From positions 1,240,001-1,304,000 of the forward strand of contig NZ_CP048031.1 in assembly GCF_010092445.1 (NCBI RefSeq): 64,000 bases of DNA. Reading direction: 5' to 3'. The notes beneath the pieces were generated by a model. The model did no database searches, had not been told where the DNA came from, and saw nothing but the letters and a program-made list of their open reading frames with translations. Below, one piece after another: positions 8,633 through 17,915 of the stretch; the first letter of the stretch is position 1, and every line of letters begins with the position of its first letter. Made by a program: the position numbers and the translations under genes. The DNA is from Shewanella sp. Arc9-LZ. Its GTDB lineage: Bacteria > Pseudomonadota > Gammaproteobacteria > Enterobacterales > Shewanellaceae.

Positions 8633-9964
8633 ATGTTTTTAGCTCAAGAAATTATACGCAAAAAACGTAATGGCGATGTATTAAGCACTGCAGAAATTCA
8701 ATTCTTTGTTGATGGCATTACTCATAACACGGTTTCAGAAGGCCAAATTGCTGCGTTCGGCATGGCAGTGTATTTCAAAGATATGAATATGGACGAACGG
8801 ATTGCATTAACGATTGCAATGCGCGATTCCGGAACCGTACTAAATTGGGATTCTCTCGGCCTCAATGGCCCGATTATCGATAAGCATAGCACTGGTGGTG
8901 TTGGCGATGTAATCAGCCTAATGCTTGGCCCTATGGCTGCAGCTTGTGGCGGTTATGTACCAATGATTTCAGGTCGTGGCTTAGGTCACACCGGTGGTAC
9001 GTTAGATAAATTTGATGCTATTCCTGGCTATCAAACTGAGCCTTCAAGTGAATTATTCCGCAAAGTGGTTAAAGATGCTGGTGTTGCCATTATTGGTCAA
9101 ACCGGTGACTTAGTCCCTGCTGATAAGCGTTTCTATTCGATTCGTGATAATACCGCCACCGTTGAATCTATCTCACTTATCACCGCATCTATTTTATCTA
9201 AAAAGTTAGCCGCGGGGCTTGATGCTCTTGCAATGGATGTCAAAGTCGGCAGCGGTGCATTTATGCCTACTTACGAAGCATCTGAAGAATTAGCTCGCAG
9301 CATTACTGCTGTTGCTAATGGCGCAGGAACTAAAACAACGGCATTGTTAACTGACATGAACCAAGTATTGGCTTCGTGTGCAGGTAATGCGGTTGAGGTT
9401 CGTGAGGCGATAAACTTTTTGACTGGTCAATATCGTAATCCACGTTTATATGCTGTCACCATGGGATTATGTGCAGAAATGCTAATTTTGGGTGGTATTG
9501 CACAGAATGAAGCAGAAGCTCGTCATAAACTAAATACTGTATTAGATAATGGTAAAGCAGCAGAGGCATTTGCTAAAATGGTGTCTGGCTTAGGTGGCCC
9601 AACAGATTTTGTTGAGGCATATGATAAGTATTTACCTCATGCGAAAATTGTACGACCTGTATATGCCAATACATCTGGCTTTGCTTACAAAATGGATACA
9701 CGAGAACTTGGTTTAGCCGTAGTGACCTTAGGTGGTGGACGTCGCAAACCAGGTGATGCACTGGATTACAGTGTTGGATTAACTCAAGTATGCGCATTGG
9801 GTCAGGAAGTTAACAAAGATGTTCCGTTAGCGATGATCCATGCTCAATCTGAAGATGCTTTCGCCGAAGCTGCCGCTGCTATTCAGCAAGCCATTATTAT
9901 TGGTGATAGCGCGCCTGAGAAAACGCCTGAAATATATCGTTATATTCGCGCTTCAGATTTATAA
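8633..9964 (+). CDS. deoA: Thymidine phosphorylase
   Basis: Phosphorolyses thymidine to thymine and deoxyribose-1-phosphate. 443 residues (E. coli 440). The start is [15 protein letters not shown], as in E. coli, and GGGAG lies just upstream; an earlier in-frame ATG at 8612 is inside the upstream hairpin and lacks a site. Visible motifs: [10 protein letters not shown] (phosphate binding), [14 protein letters not shown], the conserved R and K of the active site ([20 protein letters not shown]) and the C-terminal GGGRRKPGD. It is separated from deoC by three hairpins and from deoB by 12 bases. Confidence 0.97.
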   Translation: MFLAQEIIRKKRNGDVLSTAEIQFFVDGITHNTVSEGQIAAFGMAVYFKDMNMDERIALTIAMRDSGTVLNWDSLGLNGPIIDKHSTGGVGDVISLMLGPMAAACGGYVPMISGRGLGHTGGTLDKFDAIPGYQTEPSSELFRKVVKDAGVAIIGQTGDLVPADKRFYSIRDNTATVESISLITASILSKKLAAGLDALAMDVKVGSGAFMPTYEASEELARSITAVANGAGTKTTALLTDMNQVLASCAGNAVEVREAINFLTGQYRNPRLYAVTMGLCAEMLILGGIAQNEAEARHKLNTVLDNGKAAEAFAKMVSGLGGPTDFVEAYDKYLPHAKIVRPVYANTSGFAYKMDTRELGLAVVTLGGGRRKPGDALDYSVGLTQVCALGQEVNKDVPLAMIHAQSEDAFAEAAAAIQQAIIIGDSAPEKTPEIYRYIRASDL

Positions 9965-9976
9965 AGGAAACAAATA

Positions 9977-11194
9977 ATGAAACGTACTTTTATCTTAATG
10001 CTCGACTCTTTTGGTGTTGGTGCTGCTACCGACGCCGATAAGTTTGGTGACGTTGGCTCTGATACTTTTGGTCACATCGCGCAAGCTTGTGCTGACGGCA
10101 AAGCGGATATCGGCCGTCAAGGTCCATTGAAATTACCTAATCTTGCTCGCTTTGGTCTAGGCCATGCTGGTTTTGAAAGTACGGGTAAATTTGCTGCTGG
10201 ATTTGCTGATAATGTCGAACTCATCGGTGCTTATGGCCATGCTGACGAATTAAGTTCAGGCAAAGACACTCCAAGTGGTCACTGGGAAATGGCGGGTGTT
10301 CCTGTCCTTTATGAGTGGGGTTATTTTAGTGACCTAACCAATTCATTTCCGAAAGAACTCACAGATAAAATCCTTGAACGCGCTGGTTTAGATGGGTTTT
10401 TAGGTAACTGCCATGCGTCAGGGACTCAAATTCTTGAAGAGTTAGGCGAAGAGCACATGAAAACAGGCAAGCCTATTTTCTATACCTCTGCTGACTCTGT
10501 ATTCCAAATAGCATGTCATGAAGAAAGTTTTGGTGTAGAAAATCTATACAACTTGTGCAAAATAGCGCGTGAAGAGTTAGAGCCTTATAACATTGGTCGC
10601 GTAATTGCTCGTCCGTTTGTTGGCACTGGCGCTGCTGATTTCGCTCGTACTGGTAACCGTCATGATTATGCGGTATTACCACCAGCGCCTACGGTATTAG
10701 ATAAGCTTAAAGATGCTGGCGGTGAAGTGGTTAGTATCGGTAAAATTTCTGATATATATGCGCACAGCGGTATTACTCAACAATTTAAAGCGACTGGTCT
10801 TGAAGAGTTATTTGACGAAACCTTAGCGCAAATTAAACGTGCTGGCGATAACACGATTGTGTTTACCAATTTTGTTGATTTTGACTCTCATTATGGTCAT
10901 CGCCGTGACACTGCCGGTTATGCTAAAGCACTTGAGTACTTTGATTCTCGTTTACCGGAATTATTAGCGATTTTACAGCCTGAAGATTTAGTGGTTTTCA
11001 CTGCTGATCATGGTTGTGATCCTACTTGGGTTGGCACTGAACATACTCGTGAACGTGTGCCGGTACTCGCTTATGGTGCAGGTTTATCTGCAGGCTCGCT
11101 AGGCCGTCGTAAGTCTTTTGCTGATATTGGCCAGTCTATTGCGAGTTATTTTGAGTTAGAACCGATGAATTATGGTGAATCTTTTATTAATTAG
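9977..11194 (+). CDS. deoB: Phosphopentomutase
   Basis: Interconverts ribose or deoxyribose 1-phosphate and 5-phosphate, feeding DeoC. 405 residues, the family length. An alkaline-phosphatase superfamily metalloenzyme: [11 protein letters not shown] holds the first metal Asp; [11 protein letters not shown] contains the catalytic Thr; [13 protein letters not shown] and [11 protein letters not shown] supply the other Mn ligands. AAAGGAAAC precedes the ATG, 12 bases after deoA, so it is co-transcribed with deoA. Confidence 0.97.
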   Translation: MKRTFILMLDSFGVGAATDADKFGDVGSDTFGHIAQACADGKADIGRQGPLKLPNLARFGLGHAGFESTGKFAAGFADNVELIGAYGHADELSSGKDTPSGHWEMAGVPVLYEWGYFSDLTNSFPKELTDKILERAGLDGFLGNCHASGTQILEELGEEHMKTGKPIFYTSADSVFQIACHEESFGVENLYNLCKIAREELEPYNIGRVIARPFVGTGAADFARTGNRHDYAVLPPAPTVLDKLKDAGGEVVSIGKISDIYAHSGITQQFKATGLEELFDETLAQIKRAGDNTIVFTNFVDFDSHYGHRRDTAGYAKALEYFDSRLPELLAILQPEDLVVFTADHGCDPTWVGTEHTRERVPVLAYGAGLSAGSLGRRKSFADIGQSIASYFELEPMNYGESFIN

Positions 11195-11296
11195 TCACAT
11201 TTTCAAACGACGGTTCTATATAAAGTTTAATGGCTTTGCTAAACTGTAAACATGACTAAGCAATACAAAATAAAATAGAAACATAGGGGTTATAAC

Positions 11297-12007
11297 ATGG
11301 CTACACCACATATTAATGCTGTTGAAGGTGCTTTTGCTGAAACGGTACTTTTTCCAGGCGATCCGTTACGTGCAAAATATATTGCTGAGACATTTTTAGA
11401 AAATGTTGAGCAAGTGACTGATGTACGTAACATGCTAGGTTTTACCGGTACATATAAAGGTAAGCGTATTTCTGTTATGGGTTCAGGTATGGGTATCCCA
11501 TCTTGTTCAATCTATGCACACGAACTTATCAAAGACTACGGTGTTAAGAACTTAATCCGTGTTGGTACTTGTGGCGCAATCAGCACTGACGTAAAAGTAC
11601 GTGATGTGATTATCGGTATGGGTGCATGTACTGATTCTAAAGTGAACCGTTTACGTTTTAAAGATAACGATTTTGCTGCAATTGCAGACTACAGCTTGCT
11701 AAGTGCTGTTGTTGATTCAGCGAAAGCGCACGGCACTAAAATCCGTGTAGGTAACGTTTTCTCTGCCGACCTATTTTATACTCCAGATCCTCAAATGTTT
11801 GATGTTATGGAAAAAATGGGTATTCTTGGCGTCGAAATGGAAGCAGCTGGTTTATACGGTGTAGCACATGAATTAGGCGCCAAAGCGTTATGTGTTGTAA
11901 CGGTATCAGACCACATTCGTACCGGTGAGAAGACGACCTCTGATGAGCGTCAAACAACATTCAGCGACATGATCATCATGACTTTAGATGCAGCGTTAAC
12001 ACTGTAA
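11297..12007 (+). CDS. deoD: Purine nucleoside phosphorylase, DeoD type
   Basis: Phosphorolyses purine (deoxy)nucleosides to base and (deoxy)ribose-1-phosphate. 236 residues (E. coli 239, hexameric class). Motifs: [29 protein letters not shown] (phosphate loop), [10 protein letters not shown] (ribose) and [11 protein letters not shown] with the catalytic Asp. A 102-base gap after deoB may carry a secondary promoter, though none is convincing. A strong terminator closes the deo cluster. Confidence 0.97.
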   Translation: MATPHINAVEGAFAETVLFPGDPLRAKYIAETFLENVEQVTDVRNMLGFTGTYKGKRISVMGSGMGIPSCSIYAHELIKDYGVKNLIRVGTCGAISTDVKVRDVIIGMGACTDSKVNRLRFKDNDFAAIADYSLLSAVVDSAKAHGTKIRVGNVFSADLFYTPDPQMFDVMEKMGILGVEMEAAGLYGVAHELGAKALCVVTVSDHIRTGEKTTSDERQTTFSDMIIMTLDAALTL

Positions 12008-12023
12008 TTTAATCGTTAGTCAT

Positions 12024-12056
12024 AAAAATGGGCACTCATTGAGTGCCCATTTTTTA
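12024..12056. terminator. Bidirectional terminator between deoD and ytjB
   Basis: ATGGGCACTCA and its complement TGAGTGCCCAT overlap in a tight perfect hairpin, with A run on the left and T run on the right, serving deoD (+) and probably ytjB (-). Confidence 0.9.
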
Positions 12057-12083
12057 TGTTTGTCATTTCTGTCAGCAATCTCT

Positions 12084-12776
12084 CTAGGCAGGAGGATCTT
12101 GTTTTACATCTTCTGACTCGTCTGCTTGCGTTTCGTTTGAAGCGAGCAAGGCCGATTTTTTAGGTTTTTTACGTAATTTAGCTTGGGCTTTTCGGCGGTC
12201 AAAATCGGCACGTTTAAATGAAAGTGCCCGTGATAATAGTAAACCAATAAAGCCAGCTACAATTAACATCATCTGCTGTAATTGCATGTTCTGTTCATGC
12301 AATATTTTTATTTCGTCGAAAAATATATCAAGATTTAAACGTACTTCAACGTAACCTAAATTGTTGTCGTCTTGAACAACGTTCTCAATCAGGGGGGGAT
12401 ATGGTTTTAATAAGCCTTTTAATATTTCAGAGTCGGCTTCTAAGTTTTCATAAGACACACTTTGGGCAAAGGCTAGCCTTACACCTTGTGAATTATAGAT
12501 ATTCACCGACATCACTTTAGGATCAGCAGCAAGTGCTGATGCTAACCATTGCAGTTGCTCATCATTTTGTAAAAACATTGCTGGAGCCGCACCATTAGCG
12601 GCTTGCTGTGCTAATAGCCTTGCCATCACTTTTGTTTGTGAATTTAATAATTTTTGACCATTACGTAAACTTGATTGCCACAAGTACATTAGGCCGAAGA
12701 TCAGTGCTATTGCCACAATGATTTGCACAATTCTGCTAATTTTTTGCCTTTTCTTAAGACCTTTAACAAAAATCAC
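12084..12776 (-). CDS. ytjB: YtjB/AhpA/Smp-family membrane protein
   Basis: 230 residues. An N-terminal transmembrane segment (IVQIIVAIALIFGLMYLW), a periplasmic domain of about 130 residues with conserved MARLLAQQAANGAAP, then a second hydrophobic segment (MMLIVAGFIGLLLSRAL) and a basic cytoplasmic tail (KAQAKLRKKPKKS). This layout and its divergent position next to serB match E. coli YtjB (Smp). Function is poorly known. The periplasmic part looks like a small sensory domain of the kind found in two-TM receptors (inference). Confidence 0.88.
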   Translation of the reverse strand: MIFVKGLKKRQKISRIVQIIVAIALIFGLMYLWQSSLRNGQKLLNSQTKVMARLLAQQAANGAAPAMFLQNDEQLQWLASALAADPKVMSVNIYNSQGVRLAFAQSVSYENLEADSEILKGLLKPYPPLIENVVQDDNNLGYVEVRLNLDIFFDEIKILHEQNMQLQQMMLIVAGFIGLLLSRALSFKRADFDRRKAQAKLRKKPKKSALLASNETQADESEDVKQDPPA

Positions 12777-12938
12777 TTTAATCCTCAGTGTTTTTTCTAT
12801 TTAATTGGAGGCTGTTTTAGGGAGTTCTTTTACCGAGCAACCATTCTGTGCTAACCCAATTACAGAGAATTATCAAAAAGCTATACTAATCGAAAAATTT
12901 GTCAGTAGATAGTCGTAACATACTAAGAGGCCGTATTG

Positions 12939-13925
12939 ATGCTTGAACAACGTGATAATGTTTTACTAAATTTTTTATTTTCAGATACTTGTGAGACATA
13001 TCAACATTTAGGCTGTGTGTTATATCGTTATCAAGAGTCAGATTATTTACGTAACTTACAATCTCACTTACCGTATCGTTGTCGAGTTATTTTTAGTGCG
13101 CAATGCTCAACAGAGATAGAAGCCTGGTTATCTTCAATATCAAGTGATACTCATATCGCAAGGCTTGACAGGCAAAACGATTTATTTGGTTTTGAACTGT
13201 CGGCTCAAACTGCTAATGATGGGTGGGTCGCGTCATTTCCTCAAAATATACCCGCAGAAATTGTACTCATTCAACAGCCATTAGCACGGTTAAACCAACC
13301 CGGTTTATTAGTGATGGATATGGATTCTACTGCCATTCAAATTGAATGTATCGACGAACTCGCCGCTATGGCTGGCGTGGGTGAGGAGGTCGCAGCAGTT
13401 ACGGCAAGTGCTATGCGTGGTGAATTGGATTTTGAACAGTCTTTAAGACAACGAGTCAGTAAACTTGCTGGTGCTGATGCCTCTATTATTCAGCAGTTGT
13501 GCGATACCTTGCCTTTAATGCCTGGTCTTGAAGTGATGTTAGCCGAGTTAAAAACGCATCAATGGAAACTGGTTGTCGCTTCTGGTGGATTCACACCATT
13601 TGTGGGCCATTTAAAAACATTACTTAATCTTGATGCGGCGTTTGCCAATGAGCTGGTTATTGTTGATGGTAAGCTAAGTGGCGAAGTGACAGGTGAAGTA
13701 GTAGATGCTCAATACAAAGCTAATGTGATTAGTCAATGTGCTGAACAGTGGGGCATTCCATCAGGTCAGCGAGTGGCAATTGGTGACGGCGCTAATGATA
13801 TTCCGATGATCCAAGCTGCAGATTTAGGTGTGGCATTTCATGCTAAACCTAAATTAATTGCTGCTGCTGATGCATCGATACAAAATGTCGATTTACGAGC
13901 ATTAGTGTTTTGCCTACAACTATAA
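12939..13925 (+). CDS. serB: Phosphoserine phosphatase
   Basis: Dephosphorylates O-phospho-L-serine, the last step of serine synthesis. 328 residues (E. coli 322). HAD-family motifs: DMDSTAIQIE (nucleophile Asp), VVASGGFTPF (motif II), and IGDGANDIPMI (motif IV). The N-terminal 100 residues are the regulatory part. The start chosen is ATG 12939, spaced 8 bases after AAGAGG; a TTG lies one codon upstream. It is divergent from ytjB and upstream of radA, as in E. coli, but here other genes are inserted before radA. Confidence 0.96.
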   Translation: MLEQRDNVLLNFLFSDTCETYQHLGCVLYRYQESDYLRNLQSHLPYRCRVIFSAQCSTEIEAWLSSISSDTHIARLDRQNDLFGFELSAQTANDGWVASFPQNIPAEIVLIQQPLARLNQPGLLVMDMDSTAIQIECIDELAAMAGVGEEVAAVTASAMRGELDFEQSLRQRVSKLAGADASIIQQLCDTLPLMPGLEVMLAELKTHQWKLVVASGGFTPFVGHLKTLLNLDAAFANELVIVDGKLSGEVTGEVVDAQYKANVISQCAEQWGIPSGQRVAIGDGANDIPMIQAADLGVAFHAKPKLIAAADASIQNVDLRALVFCLQL

Positions 13926-14043
13926 CGTTTTGATGTTTACCTTTATGAACAAGGCTAAATATAGAATTATTACTCTATTCTAGTTGTATTTCATGGTAGT
14001 AATGTTAGTTTTATATTTATAATCACTAACATAACTGCCTATT

Positions 14044-14952
14044 TTGACTATCGAACTCCTCCAAGATTCACTTTTTATACCATACAGAGATGGTCAATTG
14101 CACCTTCGGCATATTCGTCCTTCATTGCCGACAGCCCTAGGTATTCCTATTTTGATGTTGCATGGGGCTATGTCTAATGGAAGAGTGTTTTATAGCAGTT
14201 CTGGCCGTGGTTTAGGCTGTTTTTTAGCTAACGCTGGTTTTGATGTTTATGTGATGGATACCGCAGGACGAGGCTTAAGCGAGCCTAAAATTCACCGTGA
14301 CTTTACGTTGGGACAAGGAGAAGTCATCCGTGAACAATTGCCACTAGTGCAGCAGTTTATTCTACAGCGTCATCCTTTGGTTAATAAAGTACATTGGTGT
14401 GCCCATTCATGGGGCGGGGTGTTAATGGCCAGTAGTTTGGCTCGTTATAGTCATTTACAGTCTAGTGTTGCATCGTTATTAACCTTTGGTTCCAAACGTA
14501 CTATCAAAGTGAAGTCATTTAAAAAATGGCTTATGGTCGATTTTTTCTGGAATCGTTTTGCGCCTTTTTATATTGGCAGACAAGGCTACTTTGATGCCTG
14601 TCGACTCCGTGTTGGTATGGATAATGAGAGCAGTGCATCATTATTACAAACGATTGATTGGGTGCGAGGTGATTGGGTTGATCATGATGATAATTTTCAC
14701 TATGCAGAAGCCGCAACTAAAGCGGTATGGCCACCGGCATGGTTTATCGCTGGTAAAAATGATCACGTATTAGGCAATCCGTCAGATGTACGCGATATGA
14801 TTGATGAATGTGGTTTTAGCCAGGTTAAGTACACTTTACTCGCCAAAGAAAAGGGCAATTTACTGGATTATAATCATGCTGGTATGTTGACTGAACGACA
14901 AGCCGAGCAAGATCACTTTGTACAAATTAAACAGTGGTATTTATCAATGTGA
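14044..14952 (+). CDS. Alpha/beta-fold hydrolase
   Basis: About 302 residues. Alpha/beta hydrolase motifs: ILMLHGAMSNGR (oxyanion hole), AHSWGG (nucleophile Ser in a G/A-x-S-x-G elbow), WFIAGKNDHVLG (acid) and YNHAGML (catalytic His). No signal peptide. Substrate unknown. The start is uncertain: the frame opens after a TAA at 14032, only CTG (14035) or TTG (14044) precede the conserved N-terminal region, and no ribosome site is visible; the next ATG is too far downstream, inside the core fold. The distance of 118 bases from serB suggests a separate unit. Confidence 0.82.
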   Translation: MTIELLQDSLFIPYRDGQLHLRHIRPSLPTALGIPILMLHGAMSNGRVFYSSSGRGLGCFLANAGFDVYVMDTAGRGLSEPKIHRDFTLGQGEVIREQLPLVQQFILQRHPLVNKVHWCAHSWGGVLMASSLARYSHLQSSVASLLTFGSKRTIKVKSFKKWLMVDFFWNRFAPFYIGRQGYFDACRLRVGMDNESSASLLQTIDWVRGDWVDHDDNFHYAEAATKAVWPPAWFIAGKNDHVLGNPSDVRDMIDECGFSQVKYTLLAKEKGNLLDYNHAGMLTERQAEQDHFVQIKQWYLSM

Positions 14953-15102
14953 GCCAAGTTAGCTGTATGGGAATAGTAAGTGGTTATTAACCTATTCTCT
15001 GGTTATTTAATCTTTGACTAGCAAAAAATGCAGATTTGAACTAAATCCTTCTTATCGATTTATGCCATAGCTTATTACGAGTAGCGGTTTCTGAAAGATT
15101 GC

Positions 15103-17487
15103 TTAGGCTAGTATCATTAAGCTTGGAAAACGGATTTCAACTTCAGTAGTAATATCTAATAGCTCACCCGAACCGATAACTCTCCATAATTGTTCTTCTA
15201 ATTGCTTTGCACGGTGATTAGCATGAATGTGGATATATTCTAGCTCGCGTCGAATATAACTCATATCGGGCTTTTCAGTTGCTCCTATATACACCCTTAA
15301 CGCCATGAAGCGACCCACTTTTTTACTTTGGGTAATAAATTGAATTTGTTGTTCTCTATTACCCAGTTCTGATTTAAGTTTACATTGGATCTGTACTGTA
15401 CCTCTAGGGTGGCGGGTGAGTTGCATAAACACTTCAAAAAAGGCCATATCATGAGTGGGTTTCATTAACTTGATAGGGTCTATAATATGTTGTTTTAATA
15501 CATTGTTGTCTAGTAGTGGCTTTAAATTGTATTGCAGTACCTTATCGCTGTCTTGAGCAAATAAATGGCTTATTTCATCAGTCGTGGTACCAATACCTAT
15601 GTAAGCCATTTGTGCCGCTTTTACTGTTTTTTCGATAAAATATGGCACTCCTGGCAATTGGCGCATCACGAGATTTTTCATACCATCAGCCAGTTCTTTT
15701 TTCTGGCCTTCATTATCTGATAATTGCTCGAGTTTTTGTTTATTGTGAGCAATTAATTTACTTAAAAACTCAACGCCTTCATGCGGGGAGTGGCCAATGA
15801 TGGCACTCAAATGCAAAGTTGCACCATTCATCCGGCTGCGAATTAGCTGATAAGGTAAATTCGATAAATTAGTTTTTCCAGCAGCGGCTTGCAGGCGTGG
15901 AAATGATAATGTAACCGGACCCGGTTCGTTGAAATTAGCTGATTTATCTAGAGTCAGTTGTAAACCTCGACTCGATATATCATGAGTAATACCAGTGGCC
16001 TGTTTATCACCTTGTTGAATTGTGACTAAGGTTTTAAAGACGAATCGAGCCTCATGGCGCCGCTCACTAAATGGCATTGATACTTTTTTGATGCTGTGTT
16101 GTTTTATTTTTGCTTGAGAGAAAATCTTTAAGCCATTCACATCAGATTGATCAAACCAGCATTGATAGTCTTTACGAGCTTCCTCGTTGGTTAAATCAAT
16201 AAGTTGTAAAGTATGACTAAATTGAGCTAATTGTTGCTCAGTGAGGGCCGCATAACGTGCATCATCCCCCGGTAAGGTGGATGTTTTATAGTTTTTGCTA
16301 TGATCAATAGGCTGCATTACAATTTTAAATACGCGCCAGCTGGTTTTTGTCGACGCAAAACCTAAAAAGAGATGTATATTTTTGGTTGCTTTAAGCTCTG
16401 CTAAGGTAGCAGAATAAAAATGTAATTTACCATTAGCATTGTGTGTAAAACTGAATAAATAACAATGTTCATTATTATCTGTGTTTTTAATCATTTGGGT
16501 TAAGCGACGGGTATTAATAAAACTCGGTAACTGACTTATTTCATTTTCATCTTGAAAGTAATGTTGGATTGGTTTGTTGCCTCTACCCAATAATTCGTAG
16601 TTTACGAGTGGTTTACCATCGACAATCGAAACAAATAAAGGAAGATGCGTTAATAGTGGTAAGTAATGACGTTCATAACCTAATCCGGTAGCAGTAACGA
16701 TGACGTCGTTGACATCGACTTTATAACGGAACTTATAACCTCGGATAAGCTGTGATAACAAAGTGTCTAATGCTTCTCCACCACCCAATCTTTTCAATCT
16801 AAAAATAGCACTATCATCTTTGTTTTGAATATCCACTATTTGATATTCAACACCATGCTTTAGATCATCTAGATAAAATTCATCGCTGAGTTCAAGTAGT
16901 TTTACTCGCAAAGGTTTATCTTGGTCTAAATGATGTTTTAATGGCAACTTAATGCGAGCGCCGCCGACAGATAAATCTAGCGTTGCGCCATTGACTTCGG
17001 TTATGCCTTGCTGAGAAACCATAATTCGAATGCTATAATTCATTCGTTCTTCACAGCGATTAAAGTAGCTGCCAAGTACAACACCAGGCACTAAAAATGG
17101 ATTTTCCTCGTCGACAACCTCAATTGAAACATTTTCTCTGAGTTTCAGGCGTCGCAGTTTATGCGCTTTTATAACGTGCTCGTATACACCTAAGGTATAT
17201 TTGTTGCGGTATAATGGTAGTGCTTGTAGCAGTGCTTCTTTAGCGGGTTCGTCTAGAAAATATCTTTGGTTAGCGATGACAACTTCTTCGCATGGCAGTT
17301 CCGTTTTATCTCGTAAATCTATAATTCGTGTACATAAAGATGAGATACGGTTTAGCTCCATTTTCAATAGAAAACGGGTTGAATTAGATTCGTCAACAGT
17401 TAACTGTTCAAATACGTCCTGAAAATCAGGTTCCATGATCAGTGGTTTTAGTTGTTCGATTAATGCCCTGTGGTTATCTAAACTCAT
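15103..17487 (-). CDS. Large protein with two PilZ domains
   Basis: 794 residues, no signal peptide or TM. Two PilZ-type signatures: RCEERMNYSIR followed by DLSVGGARIKL (residues about 144-181), and RRHEARFVFK followed by DISSRGLQLTL (from about residue 475). Both keep the RxxxR and (D/N)xSxxG elements that bind c-di-GMP. The N-terminal 140 residues and the C-terminal 200 are of unknown type. Likely a cytoplasmic c-di-GMP effector; its output is unknown. It is divergent from radA across a 428-base gap. A second, 121-residue PilZ gene lies just beyond radA. Confidence 0.85.
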   Translation of the reverse strand: MSLDNHRALIEQLKPLIMEPDFQDVFEQLTVDESNSTRFLLKMELNRISSLCTRIIDLRDKTELPCEEVVIANQRYFLDEPAKEALLQALPLYRNKYTLGVYEHVIKAHKLRRLKLRENVSIEVVDEENPFLVPGVVLGSYFNRCEERMNYSIRIMVSQQGITEVNGATLDLSVGGARIKLPLKHHLDQDKPLRVKLLELSDEFYLDDLKHGVEYQIVDIQNKDDSAIFRLKRLGGGEALDTLLSQLIRGYKFRYKVDVNDVIVTATGLGYERHYLPLLTHLPLFVSIVDGKPLVNYELLGRGNKPIQHYFQDENEISQLPSFINTRRLTQMIKNTDNNEHCYLFSFTHNANGKLHFYSATLAELKATKNIHLFLGFASTKTSWRVFKIVMQPIDHSKNYKTSTLPGDDARYAALTEQQLAQFSHTLQLIDLTNEEARKDYQCWFDQSDVNGLKIFSQAKIKQHSIKKVSMPFSERRHEARFVFKTLVTIQQGDKQATGITHDISSRGLQLTLDKSANFNEPGPVTLSFPRLQAAAGKTNLSNLPYQLIRSRMNGATLHLSAIIGHSPHEGVEFLSKLIAHNKQKLEQLSDNEGQKKELADGMKNLVMRQLPGVPYFIEKTVKAAQMAYIGIGTTTDEISHLFAQDSDKVLQYNLKPLLDNNVLKQHIIDPIKLMKPTHDMAFFEVFMQLTRHPRGTVQIQCKLKSELGNREQQIQFITQSKKVGRFMALRVYIGATEKPDMSYIRRELEYIHIHANHRAKQLEEQLWRVIGSGELLDITTEVEIRFPSLMILA

Positions 17488-17915
17488 TATTTTATCGTTT
17501 TAAATGCTTATTGTGAGCCTGGCTGATAATTTTATCGGCAAGAAAGTGCTGATCTTTATAGTAATATACATTTCAATGTTGTTCGATAGGTATGCACAAA
17601 TGATATCGTTGTTAATTACTCTGAAACGAAGACTAACATAGCGTATTAATGGTAATGCTGTATTGATGTAACGTTTGTTTATTGATTTTTACAGTTTGTT
17701 TACATGAGTGTGGACAATATTTTAATCATTGGCAAGACTCTGACTAAAGATCGTTGTTATTATTATACTTATGAGTTGCCTAAACCGTCATATTTGATTC
17801 GTTCGATGTGAGGTTTAGGCAGTAAAGAAATTTCTAACAATGATGCTTTATTGATTCGTAGACTGAGTGACATGGGTCATAAAAGTACTAATTGATTTGC
17901 AACCTAGGAACTAAC
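17488..17915. other. Intergenic region between the PilZ gene and radA
   Basis: 428 bases holding the divergent promoters of both genes. The main structure is a perfect 10-bp inverted repeat at 17777-17821. No recognisable LexA box and no tRNA-like fold were seen. Promoter hexamers could not be assigned. Confidence 0.55.
17777..17821 (+). repeat. Perfect inverted repeat in the radA leader
   Basis: TGCCTAAACC (17777-17786) and GGTTTAGGCA (17812-17821) are exact reverse complements, 25 bases apart, 95 bases before radA. No T tract follows, so it is not a standard terminator; it could be a hairpin or a spaced operator. Confidence 0.7.

Noticed and set aside
13962..13982. Inverted repeat TAGAAT/ATTCTA after serB as a terminator
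   Set aside because: Short AT-only stem with no T tract; likely chance.
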